Source of the DNA: VXNE01 sp965248075
GTDB lineage: Bacteria > Pseudomonadota > Gammaproteobacteria > Pseudomonadales > Azotimanducaceae
Direction: 5' to 3'
Assembly: GCA_965248075.1 (NCBI GenBank)
Contig: CBDFIL010000003.1
Location: 496,001 to 560,000, forward strand
Length of the DNA stretch: 64,000 nucleotides
Shown: in pieces, positions 51,087-59,461 of the stretch
Layout: the number at the start of each line of letters is the position of its first letter
Position numbering within the stretch: position 1 is the first letter of the stretch
Program-made: the position numbers and the translations under genes
The notes under the pieces: generated by a model
The model's database searches: none
What the model saw: the letters and a program-made list of their open reading frames with translations, nothing else
Told to the model about the DNA's origin: nothing

Positions 51087-53423
51087 TTATTCCGGTACAG
51101 CATAGGCGATGACGGTGCCGCCGGGGCCGTCTGTTTTGCCTGAAGTGGCTAGGTCGTGGAAGTTGTCTGGTGACGCCGAAGGTTGTTCAGTACTTGGTAC
51201 AGTCATGAGCACATACTGTCGCCCGGTGGTTGGGCTGGTGTAGGTCATTGGTGTCGCTTGCGACGGCACCTGCAGCGATTCTTCCCAGACGACCTGTCCC
51301 GTCAAGGCATCGATGGCGCGGAAAGCACCATCTGCGATACCGGCATTGAATATGAGACCACCCTTGGTGATAACGGAACCGCCTGTGTGGGGAAACCCCA
51401 GGTTCCAGAAGCCGGCGCCTCGGCGCCAGACGATTTGCCGGGTTGTGAGATCCACAACCGCAATCTCGCCATAGGGGGGTCGCAGACAGGGGACGTTGGC
51501 AGGAGAGACGAACATGTTCACCCGTGCAGCATACGGAGTGCCGCGTTGCGGACCGCCAATGCCGTAACCGCCAGCAAAGCCGCCGTCCTCGGAAGTTGGG
51601 CGATCTTCTTCTCTTGGGATCATATGAACGGTATATGCCAGGTGCATGCTGTTAACGACCATGAGCTGGCGTTCCTCATCGACAGCGACACTACCCCAGT
51701 TCATGCCGCCCGCCGGTCCCGGATAGAGAAGGGCGCCTTCGACGGCCGGCGGGGTCATTGTGCCTTCCCAGCGCAATCCCTTGAAGGCAATCCGGCAAGC
51801 CATCTGGTCGAATGGCGTGATACCAAACATATCCCGTTCACCGATCGTGGGGTATGCAAACGAAGGCATACCCGTCGAGAACGGCTGGGTGGGGCTCGAC
51901 CGTTCGTTATCCAGATTCGATTGCGCTACGGAGCGTTCCGTCACCTCGAAAATGGGTTCGCCGGTTTCTCGATCCAGGACGAAGACTTCCGCTCGCTTGG
52001 TCGGCACGATGACCGCCTTGCGACGGGCGCCGTCTATCGTCAAATCGACGAGCGTGGGTTGAGAAGGCACGTCGTAATCCCAGATATCGTGGTGAGCGGT
52101 CTGGAAGTGCCATCTTGTCAGGCCTGTCCTGGCGTCAATTGCGACGATTGAACTGGCGAACTTGTCCATGACTTCAGTTCGGTGACCACCGAAGTAGTCC
52201 GGTGTGGCGTTGCCGGTCGGCACATAAACCAAACCAAGGTCGTCATCGGCAGAGGTCAGACTCCAGACGTTCGGGGTGCCACGGGTGTAGTGCCCACCCT
52301 CTGGTAGAACTTCGGTCTGGCCTTCGCGACCAATGTCCCACGCCCAGAGCAGGGAGCCGGTGCGCGGATCGTAGCCACGGACCACTCCGGAAGCGTCTTC
52401 GGTTTGTTGATTATCCAGCACGAGGCCGCCGACGACCAGGGCACCGCTTGCCATCGTGGGTGGTGAAGTCACAAGATAATGGAACTCCATGACTTCGCCC
52501 ATGCCAGCCAGCAACGAGATCTGACCTTCGCCGCCAAATTCGGAGCAGGCCTGGCCGGTCGTCTTGTCGATGGCGATCAGGCGGGAGTCGGTTGTCGCGG
52601 TAAAGATGCGCTCAGCGCAGAGTTCGTCCTTTTCCCGCTCAGGGATGTGGTAGTAGGTCACCCCGCGGCAGTTGCCCAAGATCCCCCACGGCGGTGTATC
52701 GTTCTCCGGGTCGAAGCGCCAACGTTCTTCTCCTGTGTCGGCATCCAGGGCGAGAACTACGTTTTGCGACGTGCAGAGATATAGGGCATCGTCAATCTGG
52801 ATCGGCGTAGCACTGAATTGGCCGACCCGGCCCGTGTCTGCCTGCCAGGCTTTTTCGAGCTGATTGACGTTGCTCAAGTTGATTTGGTCCTGCGGTGCAT
52901 AGCGCGTACCGGCGGTGTTACCGCCGTAAGCGGACCACGTATCTTCGTTCTGCGGCGAGCCATATGATCGGTCGGGAACATCGAGGATCGGATCGTCGAG
53001 CAGGTTGACGGCCATGGCGACGAGTACCCCGACGCTGGCTAGTGCGCAAACCTGAACCAGTCGGTCCTTGAGCAGCGGCGTGATCCCGTCCTGCCACAGT
53101 GGACGCCGGTTGATCGGTAGACAGAGCCACAACGAGATGAGGCCCACAATCCAGATTCGTGAGCCGACCAGCCAAAACTCGGTACCTGCTTCGTAAGTCG
53201 CCCAACCCAGTGTGACAAGCAGCGTCGTTGCGAATAGATAAAAACCACTTCGCTTCAGGCGCAGCAGCTGAAAAGCGCTGGCGGTCATCAAGAGAGCAGC
53301 GATAGTGTAGTAAGGGGTCCCGCCGACAAGCGCCAGTTCGACGCCCTGCCAAAGCACAGCCAACCCGAACAAACCTATGAGTGCTGCCGTTATTCTTAAC
53401 GTGATTGTCCCTCGCAAACCCAA
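51087..53423 (-). CDS. Membrane-bound PQQ-dependent dehydrogenase (glucose/quinate type)
   Basis: A 778-residue quinoprotein. Five membrane helices (residues about 8-140) anchor an eight-bladed propeller in the periplasm. Typical features are TWSAYGGNTAGTRYAPQDQI, WRFDPENDTPPWGILGNCRG, the HHDIWDYDVPSQPTLVDL strip and GTPYAARVNMFVSP. The family oxidises sugars or polyols and passes electrons to ubiquinone, so it would feed the oxidase. The likely start is TTG 53423, the only one that precedes the first helix. No PQQ biosynthesis genes are in view. Confidence 0.92.
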   Translation of the reverse strand: MGLRGTITLRITAALIGLFGLAVLWQGVELALVGGTPYYTIAALLMTASAFQLLRLKRSGFYLFATTLLVTLGWATYEAGTEFWLVGSRIWIVGLISLWLCLPINRRPLWQDGITPLLKDRLVQVCALASVGVLVAMAVNLLDDPILDVPDRSYGSPQNEDTWSAYGGNTAGTRYAPQDQINLSNVNQLEKAWQADTGRVGQFSATPIQIDDALYLCTSQNVVLALDADTGEERWRFDPENDTPPWGILGNCRGVTYYHIPEREKDELCAERIFTATTDSRLIAIDKTTGQACSEFGGEGQISLLAGMGEVMEFHYLVTSPPTMASGALVVGGLVLDNQQTEDASGVVRGYDPRTGSLLWAWDIGREGQTEVLPEGGHYTRGTPNVWSLTSADDDLGLVYVPTGNATPDYFGGHRTEVMDKFASSIVAIDARTGLTRWHFQTAHHDIWDYDVPSQPTLVDLTIDGARRKAVIVPTKRAEVFVLDRETGEPIFEVTERSVAQSNLDNERSSPTQPFSTGMPSFAYPTIGERDMFGITPFDQMACRIAFKGLRWEGTMTPPAVEGALLYPGPAGGMNWGSVAVDEERQLMVVNSMHLAYTVHMIPREEDRPTSEDGGFAGGYGIGGPQRGTPYAARVNMFVSPANVPCLRPPYGEIAVVDLTTRQIVWRRGAGFWNLGFPHTGGSVITKGGLIFNAGIADGAFRAIDALTGQVVWEESLQVPSQATPMTYTSPTTGRQYVLMTVPSTEQPSASPDNFHDLATSGKTDGPGGTVIAYAVPE

Positions 53424-53514
53424 CCCCCTATTGCGTGCTCGAGTTCATTTGGATATCAAGCGTAGCATGCGCGCTCGCGACGCGCGCAGGGAACAGATTC
53501 CGTCCCATATCGAG

Positions 53515-54069
53515 TTCGGGCACGGTCCCAACCGGCCGCTTGCGGGGGGCAAGGGCGCGAGTGCCGAAGGCGGCGTGCGGGTGCCCGCGGCGCTCTGGTG
53601 GCCGGACAGGCTGCGGCCGCACAGGTCCGACCGCTTCATGACCGTTTCGGACGTGTTGCCCACCCTGCTCGAGGCGGTCGGCGGGGCCGCGTCCGTCTCG
53701 GACGGGTTCGACGGCCGCAGTCAATGGGCGACGCTGACCGGCAGCGGGGACGGCGGCGTCACTCCGGACTACGTGGCCGTTGGACTCGGTGGCTCACTGG
53801 CGCTCTATCGCGCCCCCTGGAAGCTGGTCGATACCGATCCGCCACGCCTCTACCAGATCATGGAGGACCCCCTGGAGCAGCACGACCGGGCGGCGGAACA
53901 TCCGGATATCGTGCGGGAGCTGAAGGCCGCCGCCGACGCCTGGCCGCGCGGGGGGTTGCCCCAGACCGAGGGGTGGCGCATCCTGCTGGACCCGGACACG
54001 TTCGGCGGGGGCGAAGACCGGGAACCCTGGGCCGACGTCGCCCGCAGGCGGGCCGCGGGCGAGTTCTGA
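53515..54069 (+). pseudogene. C-terminal fragment of an arylsulfatase-type sulfatase
   Basis: NRPLAGGKGASAEGGVRVPA, FMTVSDVLPTLLEAVGG, and LYQIMEDPLEQHDRAAEHPD are the closing motifs of type I sulfatases. The N-terminal part with the formylglycine Cys and metal site is absent; the frame upstream overlaps the 5' end of the PQQ dehydrogenase gene on the other strand. Confidence 0.8.
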
Positions 54070-54178
54070 GCGTCGCAGTAGGGGCAGCGGTAGCTGTCTG
54101 TCGGTGTCGGTCCCTGCCGAGCCCCCTTTTCTGTGTAGTTGGTACACTCCGTCGGGCCTGAGGCGAGCTGGGGACTAC

Positions 54179-54595
54179 ATGAACCGCATGAATCTCGGCA
54201 GGGCCCTGACCCTTCTTGGCTTTGCGATAGGCCTTCGCAGCGTGATGTTCACGGTGAGCCACATGGGCAGCGACCGGTTCCTGCTGACCCCCGAGTCGCC
54301 CCTCGTGCAAACCCATAGCTGGCATCATTTCTTCCGCGAAGCCTTCGGCGACTTCGGCGCCATGATCGGCGTCTGCATCCTGCTGTGGGCGCCCGCGCGG
54401 TACCGGGGGCCGGCGACCTGGTGGACGATGCTGGTACTGCTGCTGGCGTTCTATGCGCCGTTCTGGGTCGGCACACCCTTCATGGCCGAACTCGCCGCGC
54501 CGAGCCTGGGCACTGAAGTTTGGCATGCAGCGATGGCCCTTCCCCCGATTGTGGGCTTGTTCGTCGTCAGGCGAGAGTACTTCCGTCAGTCGTAG
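54179..54595 (+). CDS. Hypothetical membrane protein
   Basis: A 138-residue protein with about four hydrophobic segments (ALTLLGFAIGLRSVMF, FGAMIGVCILLWAP, TMLVLLLAFYAPFWVG, WHAAMALPPIVGLFVV). No family recognised. The ATG at 54179 has only a weak ribosome site. Repeats begin about 65 bp after its stop. Confidence 0.6.
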   Translation: MNRMNLGRALTLLGFAIGLRSVMFTVSHMGSDRFLLTPESPLVQTHSWHHFFREAFGDFGAMIGVCILLWAPARYRGPATWWTMLVLLLAFYAPFWVGTPFMAELAAPSLGTEVWHAAMALPPIVGLFVVRREYFRQS

Positions 54596-54659
54596 GAGTT
54601 TCCGCCCCGGGGCCGGGGCACGGACGCGAGGGAACGGATTCGGCCCGTGTCGAATTCAT

Positions 54660-54743
54660 GTAGGGCCGAGACCGGCTTGTCCCGTCCCGTTCCTGCGGCT
54701 TGCACGACTCTGGCACGGGCGACCACAAGGGTCGCCCCTACAA
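54660..54743. repeat. Palindromic intergenic repeats, types A (degenerate) and B
   Basis: A decayed type A copy (ACCGGCTTGTCCCGTCCCGT) is followed by TGCGGCTTGCACGACTC and a complete type B hairpin at 54717-54743. The same TTGCACGACTC linker precedes the type B copy at 47.16 kb, so the pair moves or duplicates as a block. Confidence 0.8.
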
Positions 54744-55254
54744 CGCGCGTCGACTGATCCACAGCCCCCAGGCTGATACCCTGACGCCGCCGGGCTCGAA
54801 CGCGGCCCGTTGTGCTGCGGCGAGGGCAATCATCGTCCTGATCACCATCTTCCTGCTCGGATTCCTGGAGATCAGCTTGCCGCTGCCCATTGTCATCGTG
54901 ATGGATGGGCCTATCGAACCGGCGTTTGCGGTCATCGGCGTCTCGGGAAGCCTAGGCACTCTGTTCTTCGTCTATCTTTCGCAGCCCATACGGCGTTGGG
55001 TCGTGCGGCGATGGGGCATGGACAGCGTCGTCTTCACGCGCACCGAGCGGTTCATGGTCCAGTACGGGGCCGCCGGGGTGGGGCTGCTGGCGCCCATGAT
55101 CCTGGGACATGCCCTCACCGCGGTTGGCGCCGTCGTGCTGGGCGCGCCGACCCGCAAGCTGGCCTTCTGGATGATCGCCGGCGTCTGGCTGTGGACCGTC
55201 TTCTACTACGCGGTCATCCTCGCGGGCGGGACGTGGATCGCGGGGATCGATTGA
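54700..55254 (+). CDS. Membrane protein of unknown function, start uncertain
   Basis: The frame encodes four hydrophobic helices (AIIVLITIFLLGFLEISLPL, FAVIGVSGSLGTLFFVYLS, GVGLLAPMILGHALTAVGAV, FWMIAGVWLWTVFYYAVIL). The order of Gly- and Pro-containing helices recalls small DedA- or COG2426-type proteins, without a firm match. The only in-frame start upstream is a TTG at 54700 inside a palindromic repeat; the true start may be a rare codon near 54800, or the 5' end may be lost. Confidence 0.5.
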   Translation: MHDSGTGDHKGRPYNARRLIHSPQADTLTPPGSNAARCAAARAIIVLITIFLLGFLEISLPLPIVIVMDGPIEPAFAVIGVSGSLGTLFFVYLSQPIRRWVVRRWGMDSVVFTRTERFMVQYGAAGVGLLAPMILGHALTAVGAVVLGAPTRKLAFWMIAGVWLWTVFYYAVILAGGTWIAGID

Positions 55255-55266
55255 TGAGGCTCGGCG

Positions 55267-55396
55267 AGGGACACCCACTCCGCGGGGGGCAACCGTTGTA
55301 GTGCGGGGCGGGTGGGTGTCCCTGACCAGTCCTGCCGAGGAACAGCGAGCCTATGCTGCGCCATTTCCTTCTGGCGAGGGACACCCACTCCGGAGG
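55267..55396. repeat. Palindromic repeat type C (one full, one half copy)
   Basis: AGGGACACCCAC at 55267 pairs with GTGGGTGTCCCT at 55312, enclosing about 33 bp with GGGGGGCAACCGTTGTAG. A half copy (GAGGGACACCCACTCCG) lies at 55376-55396. The full type recurs at 59214-59269. Confidence 0.8.
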
Positions 55397-55408
55397 GCCC
55401 CTGCGGAG

Positions 55409-56179
55409 TCACTCGGTATCAGCGCGGCCGACGGTCGGAGCAAGCTCCAGAACACGACCGTCGGGATCCTTTCCGATCCACCCGGCGCCGTGCTGCACGA
55501 ATCCCCACGCGCCCGGCGTGGCGCCATCGCCCAACTCGCACGAGAGCACGAACGCTGGGCCAGCGACGTCCCCAACGCGCAGGCGCAGAGTGAAGTGGAA
55601 CGCCCTGTCGCGGGGGTGCGGCGTGACCCAGGCACCGTCCGGAGCCGGTTGGACTCGCCGGCCCAGGGTCTCGTAGAAGGACTGGCTCGCAGGCAGATCG
55701 GCAACGACAAGGCAGTAGATCACGCGGGCGGGCGGGGCGCTGTCCCGCCCTTCCCACGCTGGTCCACCGTGCAGGGCCGCTTCGAACGGCGCTCTTTCCC
55801 ATGGGTGCGTGTTGAAGAACAACTCGTGCCCGTCCGGATCACGCACGGTGAAGTGCCCGCACTCGTTCTCCAGGAGTGGCACACCCTCTTCGTCCACCAT
55901 CAGCGGCTGCTGGTCGGCACGTTCGTTGTATCCCTCGACACGCAGTCCGGCAGCGTCCGGTTCCGTCATCAAGGCGTGGATGTGCGCGCCCCGGAAGTTG
56001 ATCACGTCGGTCTCGAGGAACGTCATGAACGTCAACACATCCGGCCCGTTCGCCAGCGAAACCCGGAGTCCTGGGGCATCTTCGCCGGCCGGCTCGAAAC
56101 CGAGCTCCCCGTAGAAGGCCACGCTCTCCTTCAGGTTGCCGGTCTTGAGACAGAGGTTGCAGAAGCCAAGCGGGCCCAT
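55409..56179 (-). CDS. Two-domain VOC (glyoxalase-fold) protein
   Basis: A 256-residue protein with two VOC modules. The first has LGFCNLCLKTGNLKESVAFY, HFTVRDPDGHELFFNTHPW; the second has YCLVVADLPASQSFYETLGR and GKDPDGRVLELAP. The acidic metal ligands (HE.., LEL) are present. VOC proteins include lyases, isomerases and dioxygenases, so the reaction is open. ATG 56179 is the simplest start; GTG 56209 is possible. It lies in the dioxygenase cluster on the same strand as PhyH copy 2. Confidence 0.82.
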   Translation of the reverse strand: MGPLGFCNLCLKTGNLKESVAFYGELGFEPAGEDAPGLRVSLANGPDVLTFMTFLETDVINFRGAHIHALMTEPDAAGLRVEGYNERADQQPLMVDEEGVPLLENECGHFTVRDPDGHELFFNTHPWERAPFEAALHGGPAWEGRDSAPPARVIYCLVVADLPASQSFYETLGRRVQPAPDGAWVTPHPRDRAFHFTLRLRVGDVAGPAFVLSCELGDGATPGAWGFVQHGAGWIGKDPDGRVLELAPTVGRADTE

Positions 56180-56366
56180 GCATGAGTCGGCCTTCGCGCA
56201 GTCAGCCACATCTGGCCAAGTCGGTCACGAGGTCCAAAGGACGAACATGTGACGTTCACCCGACCATCCCACATTGCCGCCCCAGCGGTCTCTCATTGAC
56301 TCGGATCCACGACCCGCACCCCGGGGCGGACCGCCTGGTGGCACTCGAGATGGAGGATCGCTTTGG

Positions 56367-56795
56367 CTACGCCGTCCGCACCGCCAGCCGATTGTGGAAC
56401 TCCATGATCCAGGCCGGGAGTATGGCGGGGTCTCCCTCGATCAGCATGTTGGGGTCCTCTGGCCGGGGCGTCGGATTCTTCTCCTGCTCCGCCAGCCACT
56501 CCGGAGTGTAGACCTGCCGCGCGCCCGGAAGTTCCAGCTCCCAGGTGGCCTGCATGAACAGGTCGACGTCATGCGATCGTCCCGGATGGGAGCGCGCGGT
56601 CTTGCCGTCCACGTAGAAACACCAGCACGAAGAGCCGTCCTCGTCGGCGATCTCGTCGGGCGCGTCGACGAACACCTCGCAGACACTGAAGGCGATACCC
56701 GCTTCTCCGTACTCCCGCGCCACATCGGCGACGATCCGGCCCGCCAGCTCGATCCACTCCGGCCCGGCCAACAGGAACTTCTCGTTGTCGGTCAT
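56367..56795 (-). CDS. Hypothetical protein, partner of PhyH copy 2
   Basis: A 142-residue soluble protein, mixed alpha/beta (EWIELAGRIVADVAREYGEA, FSVCEVFVDAPDEIADEDG, SSCWCFYVDGKTARSHPG). No family recognised; a small lipid-carrier or SnoaL-like fold is possible but unproven. It starts 37 bp after the stop of the PhyH gene on the same strand, so they probably form an operon. Confidence 0.65.
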   Translation of the reverse strand: MTDNEKFLLAGPEWIELAGRIVADVAREYGEAGIAFSVCEVFVDAPDEIADEDGSSCWCFYVDGKTARSHPGRSHDVDLFMQATWELELPGARQVYTPEWLAEQEKNPTPRPEDPNMLIEGDPAILPAWIMEFHNRLAVRTA

Positions 56796-56832
56796 CCTTC
56801 CGCTCCCTTCCCGGTCGATTCCAGGTGGCCGC

Positions 56833-58110
56833 TCAGCTCTTGGCGTTGTTCAGCGTGCGCACGAACTTCGCGTAATCCTTCACGTAGTCGAAGTCCTTCT
56901 TGTAGAAGTAGTCCTCCTCGCCGAGGAGCTGCGACATCGGCGTGCCGTACCGCTCGATGAGTTCCTCCGCCACATCCGAGTAGTTGTCACCCTGCCTCAG
57001 CAGGACGCGGTAGTAGCTGGCGTGCAGGACGACCCGCTGTCCGTCGATGGTGCGCGGCCAGTTGCCGTGCCAGACACGGCCATCCCAGACGACGACCGAG
57101 CCGGCCGGACATTCCATCGCGATCGCCCCCTCGACGGCCGCCGCGGACTCCTCGCCGGTGGGGTGGCGCATCAGGGGAAGCGTGCCGGGGACCACGAGCG
57201 TGGCGCCGCCTTCCTTCGTGAACTCGTCACAGGCCCAGCACGCCGTCAGCATCATGTTGTGCTCGGGAAGGGGGGCCGGAAACATGTCCTCATCGACGTG
57301 CACGGGCAGGGCGGGACTTCCGCCGGCGCGGACGGTGGTCACCAGGCTGCCGAGCAGGAATCCGCGGCCGACGGAAAACTCGCACAAAGCCATCACCTTC
57401 GGGTTCAGGACCGCTTCGGCGTAGGCCGGGTCCCTGGCGAGCACGCTATAGGCGTTGCCATTGCCGGCGTCGTCGAGAGCGGTGGTCTCGAGGATCGTCT
57501 GCCGAAGGCGCGCGACGAACGCCGGATCGGCCGCGTTCTCGACGATCGTCCAGCCGTCTTCGGCGAGCTGTCGGCAGTTCTCGACGAGTCCCAGTTCCTC
57601 TACCACCGGGCGCAGTTCCGGCGTGATCTCGTGGGGTGGCACGGTTGTGGTGCGCCGCGCCTCGACAGGGATACTCCCGGCCATCGAGTCGGGGCTCTCC
57701 ACTGCGCCGCCATCCGTGCGGGTACGGCGCGTACCGGAGACCGTACCGGCGCCGAACTCCCCGAACTTCGCTGCACCGCTCACCGAGTCGCCCTCGAACG
57801 TGACCGCGAACTCGAGTGTCATGGGCATCGGCTGAGTCGCGCTCACCTGCCACTCGGCCCGGTTCCCGTCGGTCGAGCCGCCTTCGATTTGCATCGTCTC
57901 GAACATGCTTCCTTCGACCGTTCCGGTGATCGAGCTGCCGGTCTGCGTGACGTGAAAGACAGCCGGCAGGTTTCCGTAGGAGGAATCGATCTCGACGTCC
58001 CAGCTACCGCTCGCTCCCGCGGCGGCTTTTCCGACCGTGTCGGCGACCGCTGCGTCGTCCGTGTCGGCGGCGGTCTCTCTGATTGCGCCACTCGCGGCTT
58101 CAGCTGTCAT
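56833..58110 (-). CDS. Phytanoyl-CoA dioxygenase (copy 2) with an N-terminal beta domain
   Basis: A 425-residue fusion. Residues about 35-130 form a beta-rich module (GSWDVEIDSSYGNLPAVFHV, SSITGTVEGSMFETMQIEGG, GAGTVSGTRR) of the kind found attached to some amidohydrolases and other exported enzymes. The PhyH domain follows, with the iron site in PVHVDEDMFPAPLPEHNMML (His, Asp) and VWHGNWPR (His). The short LPEHN motif is shared with copy 3. ATG 58110 gives the complete beta domain; upstream sequence is not protein-like. Confidence 0.87.
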   Translation of the reverse strand: MTAEAASGAIRETAADTDDAAVADTVGKAAAGASGSWDVEIDSSYGNLPAVFHVTQTGSSITGTVEGSMFETMQIEGGSTDGNRAEWQVSATQPMPMTLEFAVTFEGDSVSGAAKFGEFGAGTVSGTRRTRTDGGAVESPDSMAGSIPVEARRTTTVPPHEITPELRPVVEELGLVENCRQLAEDGWTIVENAADPAFVARLRQTILETTALDDAGNGNAYSVLARDPAYAEAVLNPKVMALCEFSVGRGFLLGSLVTTVRAGGSPALPVHVDEDMFPAPLPEHNMMLTACWACDEFTKEGGATLVVPGTLPLMRHPTGEESAAAVEGAIAMECPAGSVVVWDGRVWHGNWPRTIDGQRVVLHASYYRVLLRQGDNYSDVAEELIERYGTPMSQLLGEEDYFYKKDFDYVKDYAKFVRTLNNAKS

Positions 58111-58413
58111 CGGCGTGACCTCGTGTTCATGTTGCCTGCCTCGTTCCCGGTTGCGTCCGGTGGGCTCCTGGTGCCCGGTGCACGCGCGTTCCAGTGGATC
58201 GGCCCTGAGCCACACCGCCTGCCGTGAGCGTACAACACTATCACCACGATCGAGCGCAACGCCCACTGCCCCGCGGGCTTTCCGGCACCCGGGCATCCCG
58301 CGACCGGCCGACTGACCGGGCGAGCGGCTGCCTGTGCGCTCCCGCGAGAGTGGGCCGCTCCCGGGGCCGGAACTCCTGTTCGACGCGGCCGTCCGTTTCC
58401 GGCGGAGACGTCG
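58111..58413. other. Intergenic region
   Basis: About 300 bp between the divergent PhyH copy 2 and the nuclease remnant. It should contain the PhyH promoter. Open frames are Arg-rich and unconvincing; traces of the lost 5' end of the neighbouring gene may be present. Confidence 0.3.
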
Positions 58414-59205
58414 ATGTCGCGGTGTCGGACAACCACGCCAGCCGCGATCGGTTGCAGGCATCGGCGCACGCCTGCCGAGGCCAATGTCGCAAACGGCATT
58501 GCGGGATGCGCCGCTTCCCCGGCCGCCGGCGCCGCCGTAAGCGTGGTCGTGTATTCCGGAACGGCGCGCTGGACGGCGCCGGGCAGCGCAGCCCGCGCGA
58601 CGGTCGACCGCGACGGCGAGATGCTGCGCGCGCAGCCCTACCTGCTGCTTGACAGCAGACGCGGCACGCCAGACGATCTCCCGACGGACAACATCGTCGC
58701 GGCGGTGTTCCACCTGGACAACGCGCCGTCCACCGATGCCGCCATCGAGTGCTTCCGAGCGCTGGCGGGCAACCTGTCGACGGCCATGGGCGCGACGGAG
58801 CAGGATACGGTCCTGGGGGCGCTTCTCGATTGGCTCGGGATCGCGCTGCCGAAGATGTTTCCGGCGAGCGGCCCGGCTGCGGTCGCTGCCCTTCGGGACG
58901 AGTTGCGGAACAGGGAGGACGGCATGACAAGGCTAGCGCGTCGCGCGAAGGAGTGCGAGGCCGAGTGGCTGCGCCAGGGCATGGAGCGCGGCATCGAACG
59001 CGGCATCGAACGCGGCATGGAAGACCAGCGCGCGTTGCTGCGTCGCCAGGCAGAGCGCAAGTTCGGACCCGAGGTCGCGGAGGAACTGACTCGCCGCCTC
59101 CCGGTCGTGACGGATTCCGTGCGTCTCGCGTTGGTGGGGGACTGGATCATCGACTGCGACGCCGGCGCAACCCTGCTCGAACTGGTCGCGGATCCGGGCG
59201 AGTAG
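58414..59205 (+). pseudogene. Rpn/DUF4351-type PD-(D/E)xK nuclease remnant
   Basis: From about 58537 the frame reads VSVVVYSGTARWTAPGSAAR, then a helical region and the closing GMERGIERGIERGMEDQRAL and LVGDWIIDCDAGATLLELV, which are typical of the C-terminal half of Rpn-like recombination-promoting nucleases. The N-terminal half with the catalytic core cannot be found in any frame upstream, so the gene is probably truncated. Confidence 0.6.
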
Positions 59206-59213
59206 CGCTCAGC

Positions 59214-59269
59214 AGGGACACCCACCCTGCGAGGGCAACCGCCATGGTGCAGAGGTGGTGGGTGTCCCT
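59214..59269. repeat. Palindromic repeat type C
   Basis: AGGGACACCCACC and GGTGGGTGTCCCT bracket about 30 bp including GAGGGCAACC, matching 55267-55323. It starts 9 bp after the stop codon of the nuclease remnant. Confidence 0.82.
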
Positions 59270-59300
59270 AAGCGAGCCTTCCGAATGCATGGACATCGCC

Positions 59301-59461
59301 GGGCGACCACAAGGGTCGCCCCTACAAACCCGCCCCGAATCACCCACCAAACGCCCACCACGGCTGTAGGGGACGGGCTTGTCCCGTCCCGTTGAGAATT
59401 CACGCACATCGCCTGGCGACCACAAGGGTCGGGGACGGGCGACCACAAGGGTCGCCCCTAC
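59301..59461. repeat. Cluster of palindromic repeats types A and B
   Basis: Type B at 59301-59327, type A at 59366-59392, a half B at 59415-59430 and a complete B at 59437-59461. The last one supplies the stop codon and final residues of the GPH symporter gene. Confidence 0.85.
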
